DNA of 64,000 nt from positions 124,001 through 188,000 of the forward strand of contig CAJNDT010006126.1 in assembly GCA_905221615.1 (NCBI GenBank). The letters run 5' to 3'. This DNA comes from Symbiodinium sp. CCMP2592 (taxonomy: Eukaryota; Sar; Dinophyceae; Suessiales; Symbiodiniaceae). Below are positions 9,751-19,304 of the stretch, piece by piece (within the stretch, counting starts at the first letter, position 1; each line of letters opens with the position of its first letter). The position numbers and the translations under genes are program-made. The notes beneath the pieces were generated by a model. That model was not told the origin of the DNA. It saw only the letters and a program-made list of their open reading frames with translations, and searched no databases.

Positions 9751-9841
9751 ACTTGGAACTTGAAGGTGGGTCCAACAAATGCTACCGTTACTTCAACTGC
9801 GAATTCCGTGCTTTTCGCAGGGAGCCTGCGGCCTGTCCAGG
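9751..9841 (+). CDS. Candidate internal exon, Cys-containing
   Basis: After ACGTTAAGCAG the plus strand reads LELEGGSNKCYRYFNCEFRA and then FRREPAACP. It meets GTTTAG of telomere-like filler, which offers a GT donor. Both splice boundaries are plausible and the aromatic/charged composition is protein-like. No family is assigned. Confidence 0.4.
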
Positions 9842-9993
9842 GTTTAGAAAATTTCGGTTTATAGGGGTTTAGGGGTTTAGGGCTGAGGTACTGGAGGGTT
9901 GGGGGTCTGCGGATAAGGGCTCTGGCGATTAGGGCTTTGGAGTTTTGGGGAATATAGGGTTTGCAAGACCTACTATCTTGACGATCGCATGAT

Positions 9994-10068
9994 TCAGCGG
10001 TAATCTCCTGCCAGCTGCAGCTTTAAAGCCCTGCGATCCGGGGCTCGTAAGCCACGTACTAGGTCATA
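9994..10068 (-). CDS. Candidate exon, unknown protein
   Basis: Downstream of CCTATGACCTAG the minus strand reads about 25 codons (RGLRAPDRRALKLQLAGDYR) to a TGA. The frame is charged and GC-rich at third positions. The TGA may be sense. Nothing identifies a family. Confidence 0.35.
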   Translation of the reverse strand, partial: YDLVRGLRAPDRRALKLQLAGDYR

Positions 10069-10080
10069 GGCTTTGGGCTT

Positions 10081-10191
10081 GGAGGTTTGGATTACTTTGG
10101 GTCTGGAGGTTTGGATGACTTGCCGCAGTTCGCCATGGTCCAAGCTATGGCGTTGCAGTACATGGGACGCTTCACAGTTGTGGGGTTGTGA
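10081..10191 (+). CDS. Candidate exon, unknown protein
   Basis: The plus frame reads GLDYFGSGGLDDLPQFAM and then VQAMALQYMGRFTVVGL to a TGA. CCGCAG near 10126 is a possible acceptor, in which case only the second half is coding. It lies close to minus-strand candidates on either side, so these patches may belong to oppositely transcribed genes. Confidence 0.35.
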   Translation, partial: GGLDYFGSGGLDDLPQFAMVQAMALQYMGRFTVVGL

Positions 10192-10263
10192 TTTCTGATC
10201 TCGAATTGTAAGGTTGAAAGGCCAGGCTAGGGGTATTAGGGTAGAGTCGTTTTGGGGTTTAGG

Positions 10264-10380
10264 CTATGGCTTGTGATGTTCAGGCCGCAGTGCTACCAAA
10301 AGCCCTCCGAAAGCCCCAGAACTCCACCTCTCCGCCTCAATGGGCTCTTTCCCAAAGTCAATGAAGCCTCGATCCCTTAG
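10264..10380 (-). CDS. Candidate exon, unknown protein
   Basis: The minus strand is open for about 39 codons (RDRGFIDFGKEPIEAERWSS, then GAFGGLLVALRPEHHKP) to TAG. An overlapping plus frame beginning MACDVQAAVLPKAL is also open. The acidic and aromatic content favours the minus strand. Unknown function. Confidence 0.4.
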   Translation of the reverse strand, partial: LRDRGFIDFGKEPIEAERWSSGAFGGLLVALRPEHHKP

Positions 10381-10477
10381 AGATCCCTCAAGGGAATCCG
10401 TAAACAAAAAGCATAGAGGGTTCCTTCCTTAAAGGCTTTACAGGAATCCTAAAAGAGGAGCTTAGAAGGGGTAATTT

Positions 10478-10565
10478 GGGGGCCTTAATAATTAGAATAG
10501 GGTTTTGGGGCCTATTATAGCATGGCTATACTAAGGAACCCCAGTATTTGTAATTATTTAGGCCC
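10478..10565. mobile_element. Inverted-repeat element, family 3
   Basis: GGGGCCTTAATAATTAGAAT at the left and an inverted AATTATTTAGGCCC at the right. The core contains AACCCCAG as in the other copies. Confidence 0.6.
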
Positions 10566-10608
10566 TATATTAGTGCTGGGGTACCTTGCCTTTTGGGTTC
10601 TCTTCCAG

Positions 10609-10850
10609 ACCCAGTCTTGGCATGGTACTCCACGTCTCCCGACTGCACGACGTACCTCAGCCCAAAGCCACCCGTAGGGCTTAATATAGGGGCCTTAATA
10701 GTTAGGATAGGGTTTTGGGGCCCATTTTTCTATAATCATAATATAAGGAACCTCCAAAATAGTATAGGTACTTACTTAGGTCCCTATCCTCAAGGAGGCT
10801 CCAAAAGGCGGTCTTCGGGCTGAAGGAGGCTACAAGTCCCATTGATCTAT
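10609..10850 (+). CDS. Exon pair joined across a family-3 introner
   Basis: A strong acceptor (GGTTCTCTTCCAG) precedes LAWYSTSPDCTTYLSPKPP and VGLNI. The element at 10689-10784 interrupts the frame at its TA duplication. Removing it with one TA continues in frame with SSRRLQKAVFGLKEATSPID, up to the ATCT microsatellite near 10850. The product is not recognised. Confidence 0.45.
10689..10784. mobile_element. Introner, family 3, TSD TA
   Basis: GGGGCCTTAATAGTTAGGATAGG at the left is matched by inverted sequence ending TTAGGTCCC, with TA on both sides. It splits the open frame at 10609-10850. Confidence 0.65.
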
Positions 10851-11403
10851 CTATCCATCTAGGTGTCTCTGTATCTATCTATCTATCTATATCTTTGTCT
10901 ACATCTAGCAATATAGTATTCCTACATGTACGGTGCCCCTGCAGCTGGGGTATGCATTTAATGCAACCATTGGTAGATCGCTTTCTTTCCTTACTCGCTC
11001 CTTCTGTTCACTCCCACTCCCAAAACCCTTCGAGCCCCCTCAGCAGCGAAACCGGCTAATTCCAATAAGCCCGGAAAAGCCCCCCAAACAGCTGGAGAGT
11101 CAGTTTGTTTTCCGTGATCCCTTTGTACCTGAAGGTTGACGGCCCATAATGGCAGTTCATGTTTAGGGAAATACATACATTCATTTCAAAGGATTCATTG
11201 AAGCGAGGGTGCGTTCCCAACTTGCACAGTCCTGGCGTTTGCATGCACAACTTTCGGCTTCACTGATTGCTGGCTTCAGCCGAAATTTAAAGTTAGGCGG
11301 ACACTTGATGCAGCAAAGTCTGTTGCTTCGTTGTATCCGTGAACAGAACCCGAAACCCGAATGCCTAAACCCTAAACTCCAAGATCTAAGCCCTAAGCAT
11401 CCC

Positions 11404-12339
11404 TTAACATCTCTCCACATCCAGTGAAAACCTGAACCTTTCAGCCGGAGAATGGCCAAAGTCCGCAAGACGTGATGGTATGAAGCTCAAAACGATAGCA
11501 CCTCTATACTTGCTTAGAGGATCATGGGACTTAGTAACTAGGGTTATAATTAGGATAACTATACTTACAACCCCAGTCAGGGTACTTATAACCTTACTTA
11601 CTAAGTCCCATGATCCTCCAAGTACGGGCCCCAAGTCCAACAATCAATACCTAGGTTGGAAGTCGGACCCCCAAGATAAGGGGGAGTTTCCGAAAATAGA
11701 GGACCCTAATATAGTACCCTAAATAGTAGGATCCTTATTATAAGGACCCCAAAGTGAGGTACCCCTAACTTTCGGAAACTCCCAGGGAAATGGGGGTGTG
11801 GCATGGCTGTGGACTCTTCCCCGGAACGGAAGACCACATCCTGGCAGTCTCGGCAGCTGTGTTGAACTGCGCTTGTCATCTCTACATGCTTGAGCAATCC
11901 GTTACAGCCCAAGGCACACATACCTGTCAGTGTACAGTGTACATGATTTACGTAGGTCTTCGACGTTAAGCCGTAGTTGTAGTAGAACTTTCCAGATCGC
12001 TGGCTTTGACGGAAATGCGACACTCTTCAGATGTCTGGTTTCTTTGGCACGTATCATGCAGGCTTCATGTTTCAAGCTGTCGGCAAAGTCACGTCCGAAA
12101 GAACAAATCCGAAAGCATCCTATTCCCTCTCCGGAACCGAAAGTTTGTACCCAGAGAGCCCAATACCCCTTAAAAAAGGAATATAGCTTAAATCATAATA
12201 TGAAGCCCTATATAATTTAAGCCATATTCCTTAATTAAGGGGTATTGGGCTCTCTGGGTACCCCGCAGCGCAACGCTTACAAGCAAGACAAGTGCGTAAA
12301 CAAAGCCAGGTTGGGGCTCAAAGATTCCTACGGGGAATG
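11404..12339 (-). CDS. Six-exon gene with introners and GT-AG introns
   Basis: Exons run 12339-12258, 12150-12138, 12076-11924, 11856-11787, 11681-11625 and 11508-11404, giving about 170 residues. The start is a hydrophobic segment (FVYALVLLVSVAL), possibly a membrane anchor. It is followed by charged sequence, a Cys pair (CRDCQDVVF) and FSLDVERC before TAA. Intron 11857-11923 has donor GTATGTG and acceptor CAACACAG. Intron 12077-12137 starts GTTCC and ends GCCGACAG. The other three interruptions are elements removed at GTAC, AGG and TA duplications. All phases agree. The 5' end is not fixed and no family is recognised. Confidence 0.7.
11509..11622. mobile_element. Introner, family 11, TSD TA
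   Basis: CTTGCTTAGAGGATCATGGG is matched by inverted CCCATGATCCTCCAAG, with inner GGTTATAA arms. TA is duplicated. Removal joins CCG to TAT in frame in the gene at 11404-12339. Confidence 0.7.
11682..11783. mobile_element. Introner, family 2, TSD AGG
   Basis: GGGAGTTTCCGAAAATA at the left pairs with the inverted TTTCGGAAACTCCC at the right; AGG is repeated. Removing 105 nt restores the minus-strand frame of the gene at 11404-12339. Confidence 0.7.
12151..12257. mobile_element. Introner, family 7b, TSD GTAC
   Basis: The arms CCAGAGAGCCCAATACCCC are perfectly inverted at the right end. GTAC is repeated at 12147-12150 and 12258-12261. It lies in the first coding part of the minus-strand gene. 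Sister copies: 20076, 50437 and 54008. Confidence 0.65.
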
Positions 12340-12410
12340 CTATACTTGGAGGATTTAAAGGGGTCCATACAGTGCCTAGGGTTCCTTTAAGGGCTGTAGG
12401 GTTCCTTTGT

Positions 12411-12535
12411 AAGGGCTACCTACTTGGAGGATCATGGGACTTAGTAAGTAAGGTTATAAGTACCCTAATTGGGGTTATAAGTATAGTTACCCGAATTATA
12501 ACCCTAGTTACTAAGTCCCATGATCCTTTAAGTAG
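12411..12535. mobile_element. Inverted-repeat element, family 11
   Basis: CTTGGAGGATCATGGGACTT pairs with inverted AAGTCCCATGATCCTTTAAG, flanked by TA. A possible minus-strand coding patch (RTGNLCNLVSHNVTPQCSS) follows at 12540-12620. Confidence 0.6.
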
Positions 12536-12929
12536 TTGTAGGTTGCTCGAGCACTGGGGTGTAACATTATGAGAAACCAGGTTGCATAAGTTACCTGTCC
12601 GAATCTTACCAACCACCCTACTTGGAAGTACCTTAGGTACTGCCCCCATACAGTAAGAGTCTATAATAGGGCTACTATTAAGGTCCTAATATTAATCTAT
12701 ATTATGACTTAGGGGCCGAGTACACTAGCCCAAAAAAGGTTAACCTTTTGAGTTATAGTAGGATTCTATAAACCCCAAAAAGGTTAAAGGTTACCTACTC
12801 AGCTACTAAGATGAATATTATTCAACTATTACTGAGTGGGGGGCCGTACCCAAGAAGTACCTATGGTCCTTCATGCCCCAGGTTCAGAAACGAACGAAAC
12901 AACAGGATGCCGTGTAAACACCAAAACCG

Positions 12930-13034
12930 TAGAAGGGGCCCCCACCCTGTAATAGTGGTATAATAGGAATATAATAGGGCACTAATACAATCCTTATAGT
13001 CACTATTACAGGGTGGGGGCAGCTTCTAACCAAA
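12930..13034. mobile_element. Inverted-repeat element with GC-rich arms
   Basis: The arms GTAGAAGGGGCCCCCACCC and CACTATTACAGGG are matched inverted at the right end, which finishes GGGGGCAGCTTCTAAC. It is the only copy of this type seen in the window. Confidence 0.55.
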
Positions 13035-13236
13035 ACCCAAAGACCTGAACCCGTACATCGCAAATCTGAAAGCCCTTAAACCCGGACGGACCCCAATCCC
13101 GAAGGAAGAGCCAACATCCCAACAGTCGTCCTAAACCCCATGCTTATACAGCTGCCGGAAACCCCAAACCACCACCCCCCACAAAAAAAACAACTTCAAA
13201 ACTTGAACACCCGACCCCCCGCTCAAGAAACCAAAC

Positions 13237-13592
13237 CTAGCACCCTAAAGACAAAACTCGACTGGAAAAACAGCGGCGCAGACACGGAAAAACCGGCAGC
13301 TCCTGCTTCAACGTTTCCTCCTCTTCAGCCTCCTCCTGACGAGCCTGCTCTTGCTTGCTTCTCAACAGCTCTGCCTGCGTGCGCTGGTTGGCCAAAGCTT
13401 CGGCTAGGCGGATGTCTTGCTTGTCGGGCTGTTTCCGTCGTCGGTGCCTTGCCAGATGGTCAGCTCGGAGGAAAACCCAGCCATGTATTCCTCAGCCGCC
13501 CACAACAACAATTTCCGAGCCTCTCTGCTCAGAATATGCGGCACCTTCATATCAAGAAGAAGCTTGTCCACAATGGAGTCCTTCGAAACCTC
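13237..13592 (-). CDS. Histone-fold protein, H3/TAF-like, frame break
   Basis: After the acceptor GGTTTTGCTTCCAG (13592) the minus strand reads DSIVDKLLLDMKVPHILSRE and ARKLLLWAAEEYMAGFSSEL. Compared from memory with histone H3 helix 1, loop 1 and helix 2, this aligns without gaps; EEYMAG corresponds to EAYLVG. The third helix (RKQPDKQDIRLAEALANQR) lies in a frame one base out, starting near 13452, and continues into a Gln/Glu-rich coiled region. A missing base in the GG at about 13453, a sequencing error or a very short intron could explain it. A TAF, CENP or archaeal-type histone fold are all possible. Confidence 0.55.
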
Positions 13593-13772
13593 TGGAAGCA
13601 AAACCGGGAACCTGACCCCGAGAAGTCCCCAACTCGAAAGCTTAAACCCTACGACGTCTGAACCCCTAAATCCCCTCAACCCTCTAAGAGCCCGCCCAAA
13701 CCCCTTAACCCTAAACCCTCGACCCCGAAACCCTTAACCCCTCAACCCTCTAAATGCCCAACCCCGTTATTT

Positions 13773-13821
13773 TTTAAACTCCATCTCCTCGGGAGCAAAT
13801 GGCACGAACTTCAGCACCTTT
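13773..13821 (-). CDS. Candidate short terminal exon
   Basis: The minus strand reads VLKFVPFAPEEMEFKK and then TAA, just after a possible acceptor GCGTGAAAG. It lies upstream of the histone-fold exon, separated by CCCTAAA filler, so it could be an earlier exon of the same gene or a neighbour. It is very short. Confidence 0.3.
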
Positions 13822-14415
13822 CACGCTCAGCTGTGAGGATCAGGGTTTGGGGTTTAGGGATTTCGCAGTTTTGGCTTTACTTTGGGATTCGGGGTTTGGG
13901 TTTAGGCTTTGGGGTTCAGGCTTTGTTTATGTTTGGTTCCGGGGTGGAGGCCTTGGGGCTTAGGGCTTCGGGTTTTTCTAGGCTTTGAAAGGGTTTAGGG
14001 TGTAGTTGGGCCCGGCTCTTTTCAAGGTTCTACTCAAGCCTTACCAGCAGTACGGGCCCATGAAGAAAGCTGCCTCGCCGAAAAGCAATGTAGCCAATCA
14101 GCAGGACAACGATGAGAGGAAGAATGAAACACAAGGTAACAGCAGAATGACAAAAATGAGCCAGCAGCAGTGCAAGAGCCAACCCTTCAAAACCCAACAA
14201 AAACACCCTATGGACTATAGGCCTCAAAGTCTTCAAGAGAACCCTCAAACCCCAAACCCCTGACCCAAACCCTCGAAAAACTTTCTTTGAACCTAAACCT
14301 CTCAACCCTTTACGACCCTTAAAGGAAGGCTAAACCCTCTACGACCGTTAAAGGAAGCCTAAACCCTCTACGACCCTTAAAGGAAGCCGAAACCCTCTAC
14401 GACCCTTAAAGGAGC

Positions 14416-14520
14416 CCCTAAAAACTCCAATATCCCTTATACAAGGAATGTACCTTAAATCATATACGGGATGCTACTATAATCTAAGGTATATTCCTTA
14501 ATTAAGGGATATTGGAGTCT
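14416..14520. mobile_element. Inverted-repeat element, family 7
   Basis: ACTCCAATATCCCTTATACA pairs with inverted TTAAGGGATATTGGAGT, with an inner GGTATATTCC/GGAATGTACC pair. It sits after four tandem copies of CTCTACGACCCTTAAAGGA (14305-14410). Confidence 0.6.
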
Positions 14521-14589
14521 CTAGGGCCCCCTGAAAACCAACCGAGCCGAACGTTCACTCCAAGTGGCCCGAGAACAGAGTCGAATCAT

Positions 14590-15240
14590 CACCGGACGCA
14601 TATGTTCCTGGCCATGGCTCAGGGTTTAGGGTTTACCTGGGGATCCAAAAACCTCCTAGGGTTTTTTTGGTTTGGGTTTAGGGTTTAGGGTTCAAGGTTT
14701 AGGGTTTAAGCGTTTAGGGTTCAGGGTTTGAGGTTTTGGATTTAGGGATTTAGGGTTTAGGGTTAGCCCTATGCCTTCAGGGACCTTATTCTGGGGTCCT
14801 TAAGGGGTCTAGGGCCCTAACTATGAGGTCCTTGGAGGGCCAGGGCTTGGGGTTTGGGACGTTTAGGGGGTTAGGATGGTTCAGGGGTTGAGGGGCTTGG
14901 GGTTTAGGGTGTAGGGCTTAAAGGTTTAGGGTTTAGGGTGTGGACAACATGGACTCGTGTCAGGGAGTTCTAACAGGGTTCTGAAAGGGTTTCTGCTTTT
15001 GCAACGGTTGTCTTGTTGCATAGAGGGGGCTTAGTAGGGCAGGCCCTGTAGGGCACTGTAGGGTTTCCCGTGCTGACTCCGGGGATTCAGGGTGTTGTGG
15101 CGTGGTCTGAGAAAGGCTCCTCCCGGATTCTTTTCAGGACTCCAGTATAGAGGTGAAATAAAGGTTTAAGGGTGTGTGTGATACAGGGTTGAAGGCTTTT
15201 GGGGCTTAGGGCTTGAGGAGTTTAGGTTCTAAGTCACTCA
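14590..15240. repeat. Telomere-like filler with one family-10 element
   Basis: Variants of TTTAGGG and TTCAGGG dominate. A family-10 element (CCCTATGCCTTCAGGGACC to GGAGGGCCAGGG) is embedded at 14768-14848. I see no convincing exon in the stretch. Confidence 0.65.
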
Positions 15241-15252
15241 TAATTTTGGCCC

Positions 15253-15366
15253 CTATATCAAGCAGGTGCCTGCTGCAGTCAGCGGCTGAGTCTGGTTGTC
15301 AGATCTAGCCCTGGCTACACAACTTTCTGCACGCGGCTGCTGAATGTCACGGCAAAAATGGGAACT
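15253..15366 (-). CDS. Candidate exon, unknown protein
   Basis: The minus strand is open for 37 codons, beginning SSHFCRDIQQPRAESCVARA and continuing RSDNQTQPLTAAGTCLI, to a TAG. It follows CTACG TAG, a possible acceptor. Polar composition is protein-like. No domain is recognised. Confidence 0.35.
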   Translation of the reverse strand, partial: SSHFCRDIQQPRAESCVARARSDNQTQPLTAAGTCLI

Positions 15367-15944
15367 CTACGAACACCCCAAAACTAGGATCGTTAATGAT
15401 TATTAGGACCTTTACATAAGGGATCCCAAATCCGAACAAAGAACCTCACAGATACCCCATCCTGCCTGAAGGTAGGCGAAGAAAGGATGAGCCTGCCACT
15501 TAGGAAGAACGCCGTGCACGGTTTAGGGTGTAGGGGTATGGGTGTAACGGTTTAGGTAATGGCTGACAGTCATCACCAGCTGCTGACAAGAACATCATGA
15601 CAAGGAGTGTATACACACAACAGACACATGCATTTGGAGATAATCATAATATGTGTCATATACATGCATGATGACACTTGCATGCGCACACGCAACATGG
15701 CTGCAACCCTCAAAAGGGTTGTTGGACTAAGGGCGCTATCGGGTGCTTATTTGTCGATGTTGCTTGGTTGTTCTCTATTGGCTCTGTCAGGCTTTTATGC
15801 GGCTATCAAAGGGATGTTAAGGGCTCCACCGCCCCAGACCCTTCACGCTAAACCCCTTAACCGTTAACCCTTAACCGTTAACCCTTAATCCTAAGCCCTA
15901 AACTTTACACCCTAAACTTTAAACCCCTACACCCTAGACCCTCA

Positions 15945-16035
15945 CTACGCGCCCGGCTCTCCCACCTCCATGTACTGCTTCCGCAGCTCGTACTGGAGCA
16001 GGTTCTGCAAGGGGACGGACAACATGTCCAGGATC
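15945..16035 (-). CDS. Exon with strong G/C third positions
   Basis: After CCCCTCCCCAG, an excellent pyrimidine-rich acceptor, the minus strand reads ILDMLSVPLQNLLQYELRKQ and YMEVGEPGA to a TAG. Almost every codon ends in G or C, unlike the flanking filler, which supports coding. The helical, amphipathic sequence is not assigned to a family. Confidence 0.5.
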
Positions 16036-16082
16036 CTGGGGAGGGGCTTAGCTTCGGGTTTAGAGTTTAGGGCTTCGGGTTT

Positions 16083-16367
<285 letters not shown>

Positions 16368-17267
16368 AAGAGATAGGGCTTGGAGTTGAGGGATATTGGC
16401 AGGGCATAGTTCAGGGCTTGAGGGTGCTTAAGGGTTTCGGGTAAACCTTAGACCTTAGCCCACCAAAAATCTACCTTCTTTGTGGGGCCCCTATAAATTC
16501 TATATCAGGGTGCAGAACCAACAACAAACCTAGGTTTTGGTAGTTCGCAGCAGGGATGAGAACTCAGGGATCAAGGCTGTAGGGTATGAGATCTTTGCCA
16601 GTCCCTGTGACAGCTCAAAGGCTCAAAGCCTGCAGGTGCAGGGTCTAGACCCCCACGCAAAGGCACCCCAAAAGGAACCCGCAAAACCCTAAGCCTTGAC
16701 TGCTAACTCCGACATCCCAAACCCTAACTAACTGCTAGCCCCGAAACCCTGAACCCTAACCCCTAAACTCCAAACCCAAACTACCTACTAACCCCGCACC
16801 CTAAACCCTAAACCCTAAAAACCCCGCACCCTAAACCCTGACTGCTTCCCGACGCCCGCAACTCACTCTAACCCTGTGGCCGAGCTGCTCGATGCTCTCT
16901 TGACCTGATACTGAAGAAAGATTTGTGGGGTCTAGGGTAAATGATCAGTTTTGTGGGAGTTTAGGGTTTAGGGTTAAGGGTTTAGGGTTTTAGGGTTTAG
17001 GGTTGAGGGTCTAGGAAAAATTATCAGTTTTGTGGGAGTTGGCTTCCATCCTAAACCCTGAACCCTAAACCCTCTAAACCCTGAACCCTAAACCCCAGGG
17101 GCCCTATTTCTTCTCGTTTGCAGCTGCATTACACCAGAGTAGACTATACTAGACTACTAGGTGGGGCTTTTAAAGCCTTTGAAAAATATTAGTAAATAAG
17201 ATCCTCTTAACACCAATAAGGGAAAATATAAAATGCCCCAAAGCCCTACCTAGACTAATTATGCTGT

Positions 17268-17544
17268 ATGGCGACTCTGTTCTCGCGGGTTCTGGTCTCG
17301 GGATTGGGTTGCTATGAGGATTCCTTAACAATGAGAGCAGCGTTTCGGAGTATAGACGTGCAGTTCCAGAACAGGGCTTATTAAGGAATGCTGCTAGCAA
17401 ACATTCCAGACCACTACTATAATGTCGATCCTGTAGTCCGTGACGGAGTTGAAAGGGTTTACTGTTGGAGAGATGGAATTCTACTTCCTGAACATCACAT
17501 CAAGCCTATCAGCAACATGTTCCCCAGTACTGCCCGCTGACACT
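17268..17544 (+). CDS. Open gene segment with one in-frame TAA
   Basis: An ATG begins MATLFSRVLVSGLGCYEDSL and runs 38 codons to TAA (17382-17384). The same frame then continues GMLLANIPDHYYNVDPVV, then VYCWRDGILLPEHHIKPISN, to TGA (17542-17544). Both halves are protein-like and polar/aromatic balanced. If TAA encodes Gln the segment is one protein of at least 91 residues. ATTCCTTAA and TTAAGGAAT lie near each side of the second quarter, so an element-derived intron is a competing explanation. Unknown family. Confidence 0.55.
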
Positions 17545-17569
17545 GAGGTCCTGATCAGCAGCCTGCCGC

Positions 17570-18110
17570 CCTACCCTAAACCCTCCGAAACCGCAGCCTA
17601 AAACCCCAAAACCCCTACTGAACCCCTACTAAACCCCTACTAAACCCCCTACTAAAGCGCTATAAAAGCACTAAAGAAACCTTTAGAAACCTTAAATAAA
17701 AGCACTACTAAACCCTAAACAACCTTCAACATCCCTAAGTTGCGGTCCGGTCGCTGACTTCGGCCTGTCTCTTCGCTGACTGGAACTCCAGGAACTTGAT
17801 GATTCTCGAACGTGTAGCATACCTGAAGCCGCTTCTAGGGGTTTAGGGGGGTTAGGGTTTAGCGGTTTAGGGGGTTTAGGGGTTTAGGGTATAGGGGTTT
17901 AGGGGTTTGGGGGTTTAGGGTTCAGGGGTTTAGGGGTTTAGGGTATAGGGCTATAGGGTTTAGGGGTTTAGAAGGGCGCTTATAGGGGTTTAGGGATTAG
18001 GGGTATAGGGCTATAGGGTTTAGGGCTTTAGAAGGGCGCTTATAGGGGTTTAGGGGTTTAGGGATTAGGGGTTTAGGGTTGAGGGGTTTAGGGTTGAGGG
18101 TTTAGTAGGG
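17570..18110. repeat. Telomere-like filler with orientation switch
   Basis: CCCTACTAAAC-type units (17590-17720) give way to GGGTTTAGGGG units (17835-18110). Within the latter, a roughly 55-bp unit containing GAAGGGCGCTTATAGGGG is repeated twice (17968 and 18028). Confidence 0.75.
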
Positions 18111-18173
18111 GTTCACATCCCACTGAACATAATAGGATCCCTATAAACATAATGGGGATCCCTTTAGAGCTTC

Positions 18174-18259
18174 CCTGGAAAGGGCGAAGATCACCTGAGC
18201 CTGAAGCAATCACATTGCTAGTACGTGCGCAGGGGACGACACCTGGGGTTTAGGGGTTT
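18174..18259 (+). CDS. Candidate exon after a TTTAG acceptor
   Basis: CCCTTTAG is followed by LPWKGRRSPEPEAITLLVRA and then QGTTPG, running into TTTAGGG filler. A minus-strand candidate (18371-18449) and this patch lie close together on opposite strands. The product is not recognised. Confidence 0.35.
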
Positions 18260-18370
18260 AGGGTTTAGGGGTTTAGGGGTTTAGAGTTGAGGGCTCAGGG
18301 GTTTAAAGAAAGATGCTATGAATATCAGGCTTCATGCTACCACTATTCCCTCAGTCGTTGATATGAAGAG

Positions 18371-18449
18371 TTAGTTCTTTGTGGCTGTGCTCTCGGCATT
18401 ACACGTCCGCTCGACTGCTGTTAACATCCTGGCCCTGGCTGGTGACTGG
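18371..18449 (-). CDS. Candidate exon, unknown protein
   Basis: After the acceptor-like CACGACTGCAG the minus strand reads QSPARARMLTAVERTCNAES and TATKN to TAA. Third positions are G/C-rich. An overlapping plus frame with Trp/Leu residues is the likely shadow. Function unknown. Confidence 0.35.
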
Positions 18450-18528
18450 CTGCAGTCGTGGCAGTGTTAGGTGTCGGTGCTGATCTTTGCCGGAATACAT
18501 AGGGTTTGGGAGTGTATATACATGTGTA

Positions 18529-18559
<31 letters not shown>

Positions 18560-18647
18560 GTCTATAGTAGGCTTAAAACCCTAGTTACCCTGATTCGTAA
18601 ACCCCTGGGCTTCAATCCAAAACCAAAACCAGCAAATCTCTAAACTT

Positions 18648-18736
18648 ACCCTTGCTTAGTAGGGAATTGATGAATGGGGTACAATTATAACTACTATTAC
18701 TACCATTCTTCCATTCCCTACTAACCAAAGGTAAGT
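18648..18736. mobile_element. Inverted-repeat element
   Basis: CTTACCCTTGCTTAGTAGGG at the left pairs with inverted CCCTACTAACCAAAGGTAAG at the right; the inner ATGAATGG pairs with CCATTCTT. Compare 9023-9125. Confidence 0.6.
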
Positions 18737-18775
18737 AAACCCCAACCCAAACTCTTTTTTCCTTGAAAATCACGG

Positions 18776-18836
18776 ACCTTATTATGGGGTCCTTAAGGGG
18801 TCTAGGGCCCTAACTATGAGGTCCTGGAGGGATAGG
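18776..18836. mobile_element. Family-10 element, left end shortened
   Basis: GGACCTTATTATGGGGTCC at the left and GAGGTCCTGGAGGGATAGGG at the right. TCA flanks the copy on both sides, matching the TNA duplications of the other family-10 copies. Confidence 0.5.
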
Positions 18837-18838
18837 GT

Positions 18839-19018
18839 CACCCTGACACATCGAAGGCAAGTTCAACAGGCAAGGCGCGAAATCTTCTTGGAGTTCAGGT
18901 AACCTTAGATAGCAGAATCCAGGGTCTTCGTCCATGGGAACTTGCAAATCATCGGCTGGAAGGCCTTTCTACAATCATTCGGATTTCGTCAACGCTGGCA
19001 CCTGAACCCAACTCCTGA
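18839..19018 (+). CDS. Open frame next to a family-10 element
   Basis: Sixty codons read HPDTSKASSTGKARNLLGVQ, then TLDSRIQGLRPWELANHRLE, then GLSTIIRISSTLAPEPNS to TGA. Removing the element at its TCA duplication extends the frame upstream. A second plus frame in the same interval has a textbook donor (TTCAGGTAACC), so splicing may differ. Not recognised. Confidence 0.45.
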   Translation, partial: HPDTSKASSTGKARNLLGVQVTLDSRIQGLRPWELANHRLEGLSTIIRISSTLAPEPNS

Positions 19019-19304
19019 ATCGGAATGCCGAAACACTATAATTTGGGCTTCAGGAGTCTACTTCTCCAACTAACACCTTGGGGCTGTGCGTTCTGGGGTA
19101 CATGTGCCTTTTGGGGGTTGAGGGTTGCAGTTTGAGTTTGAGTTTTCATGTCTTCTGGAATTTGAGGCTCCGGTGTTTAAGACTGCAGATCTTGAGCTGT
19201 CAGGGACCCGACCCTAAACGCTAAACCCTACACCCCTAAACCCTAAACCCCTAAACCCTAAACCCACGAAAAAAAGAACCGTGGGGGGAACCCAAACCTG
19301 TAAA

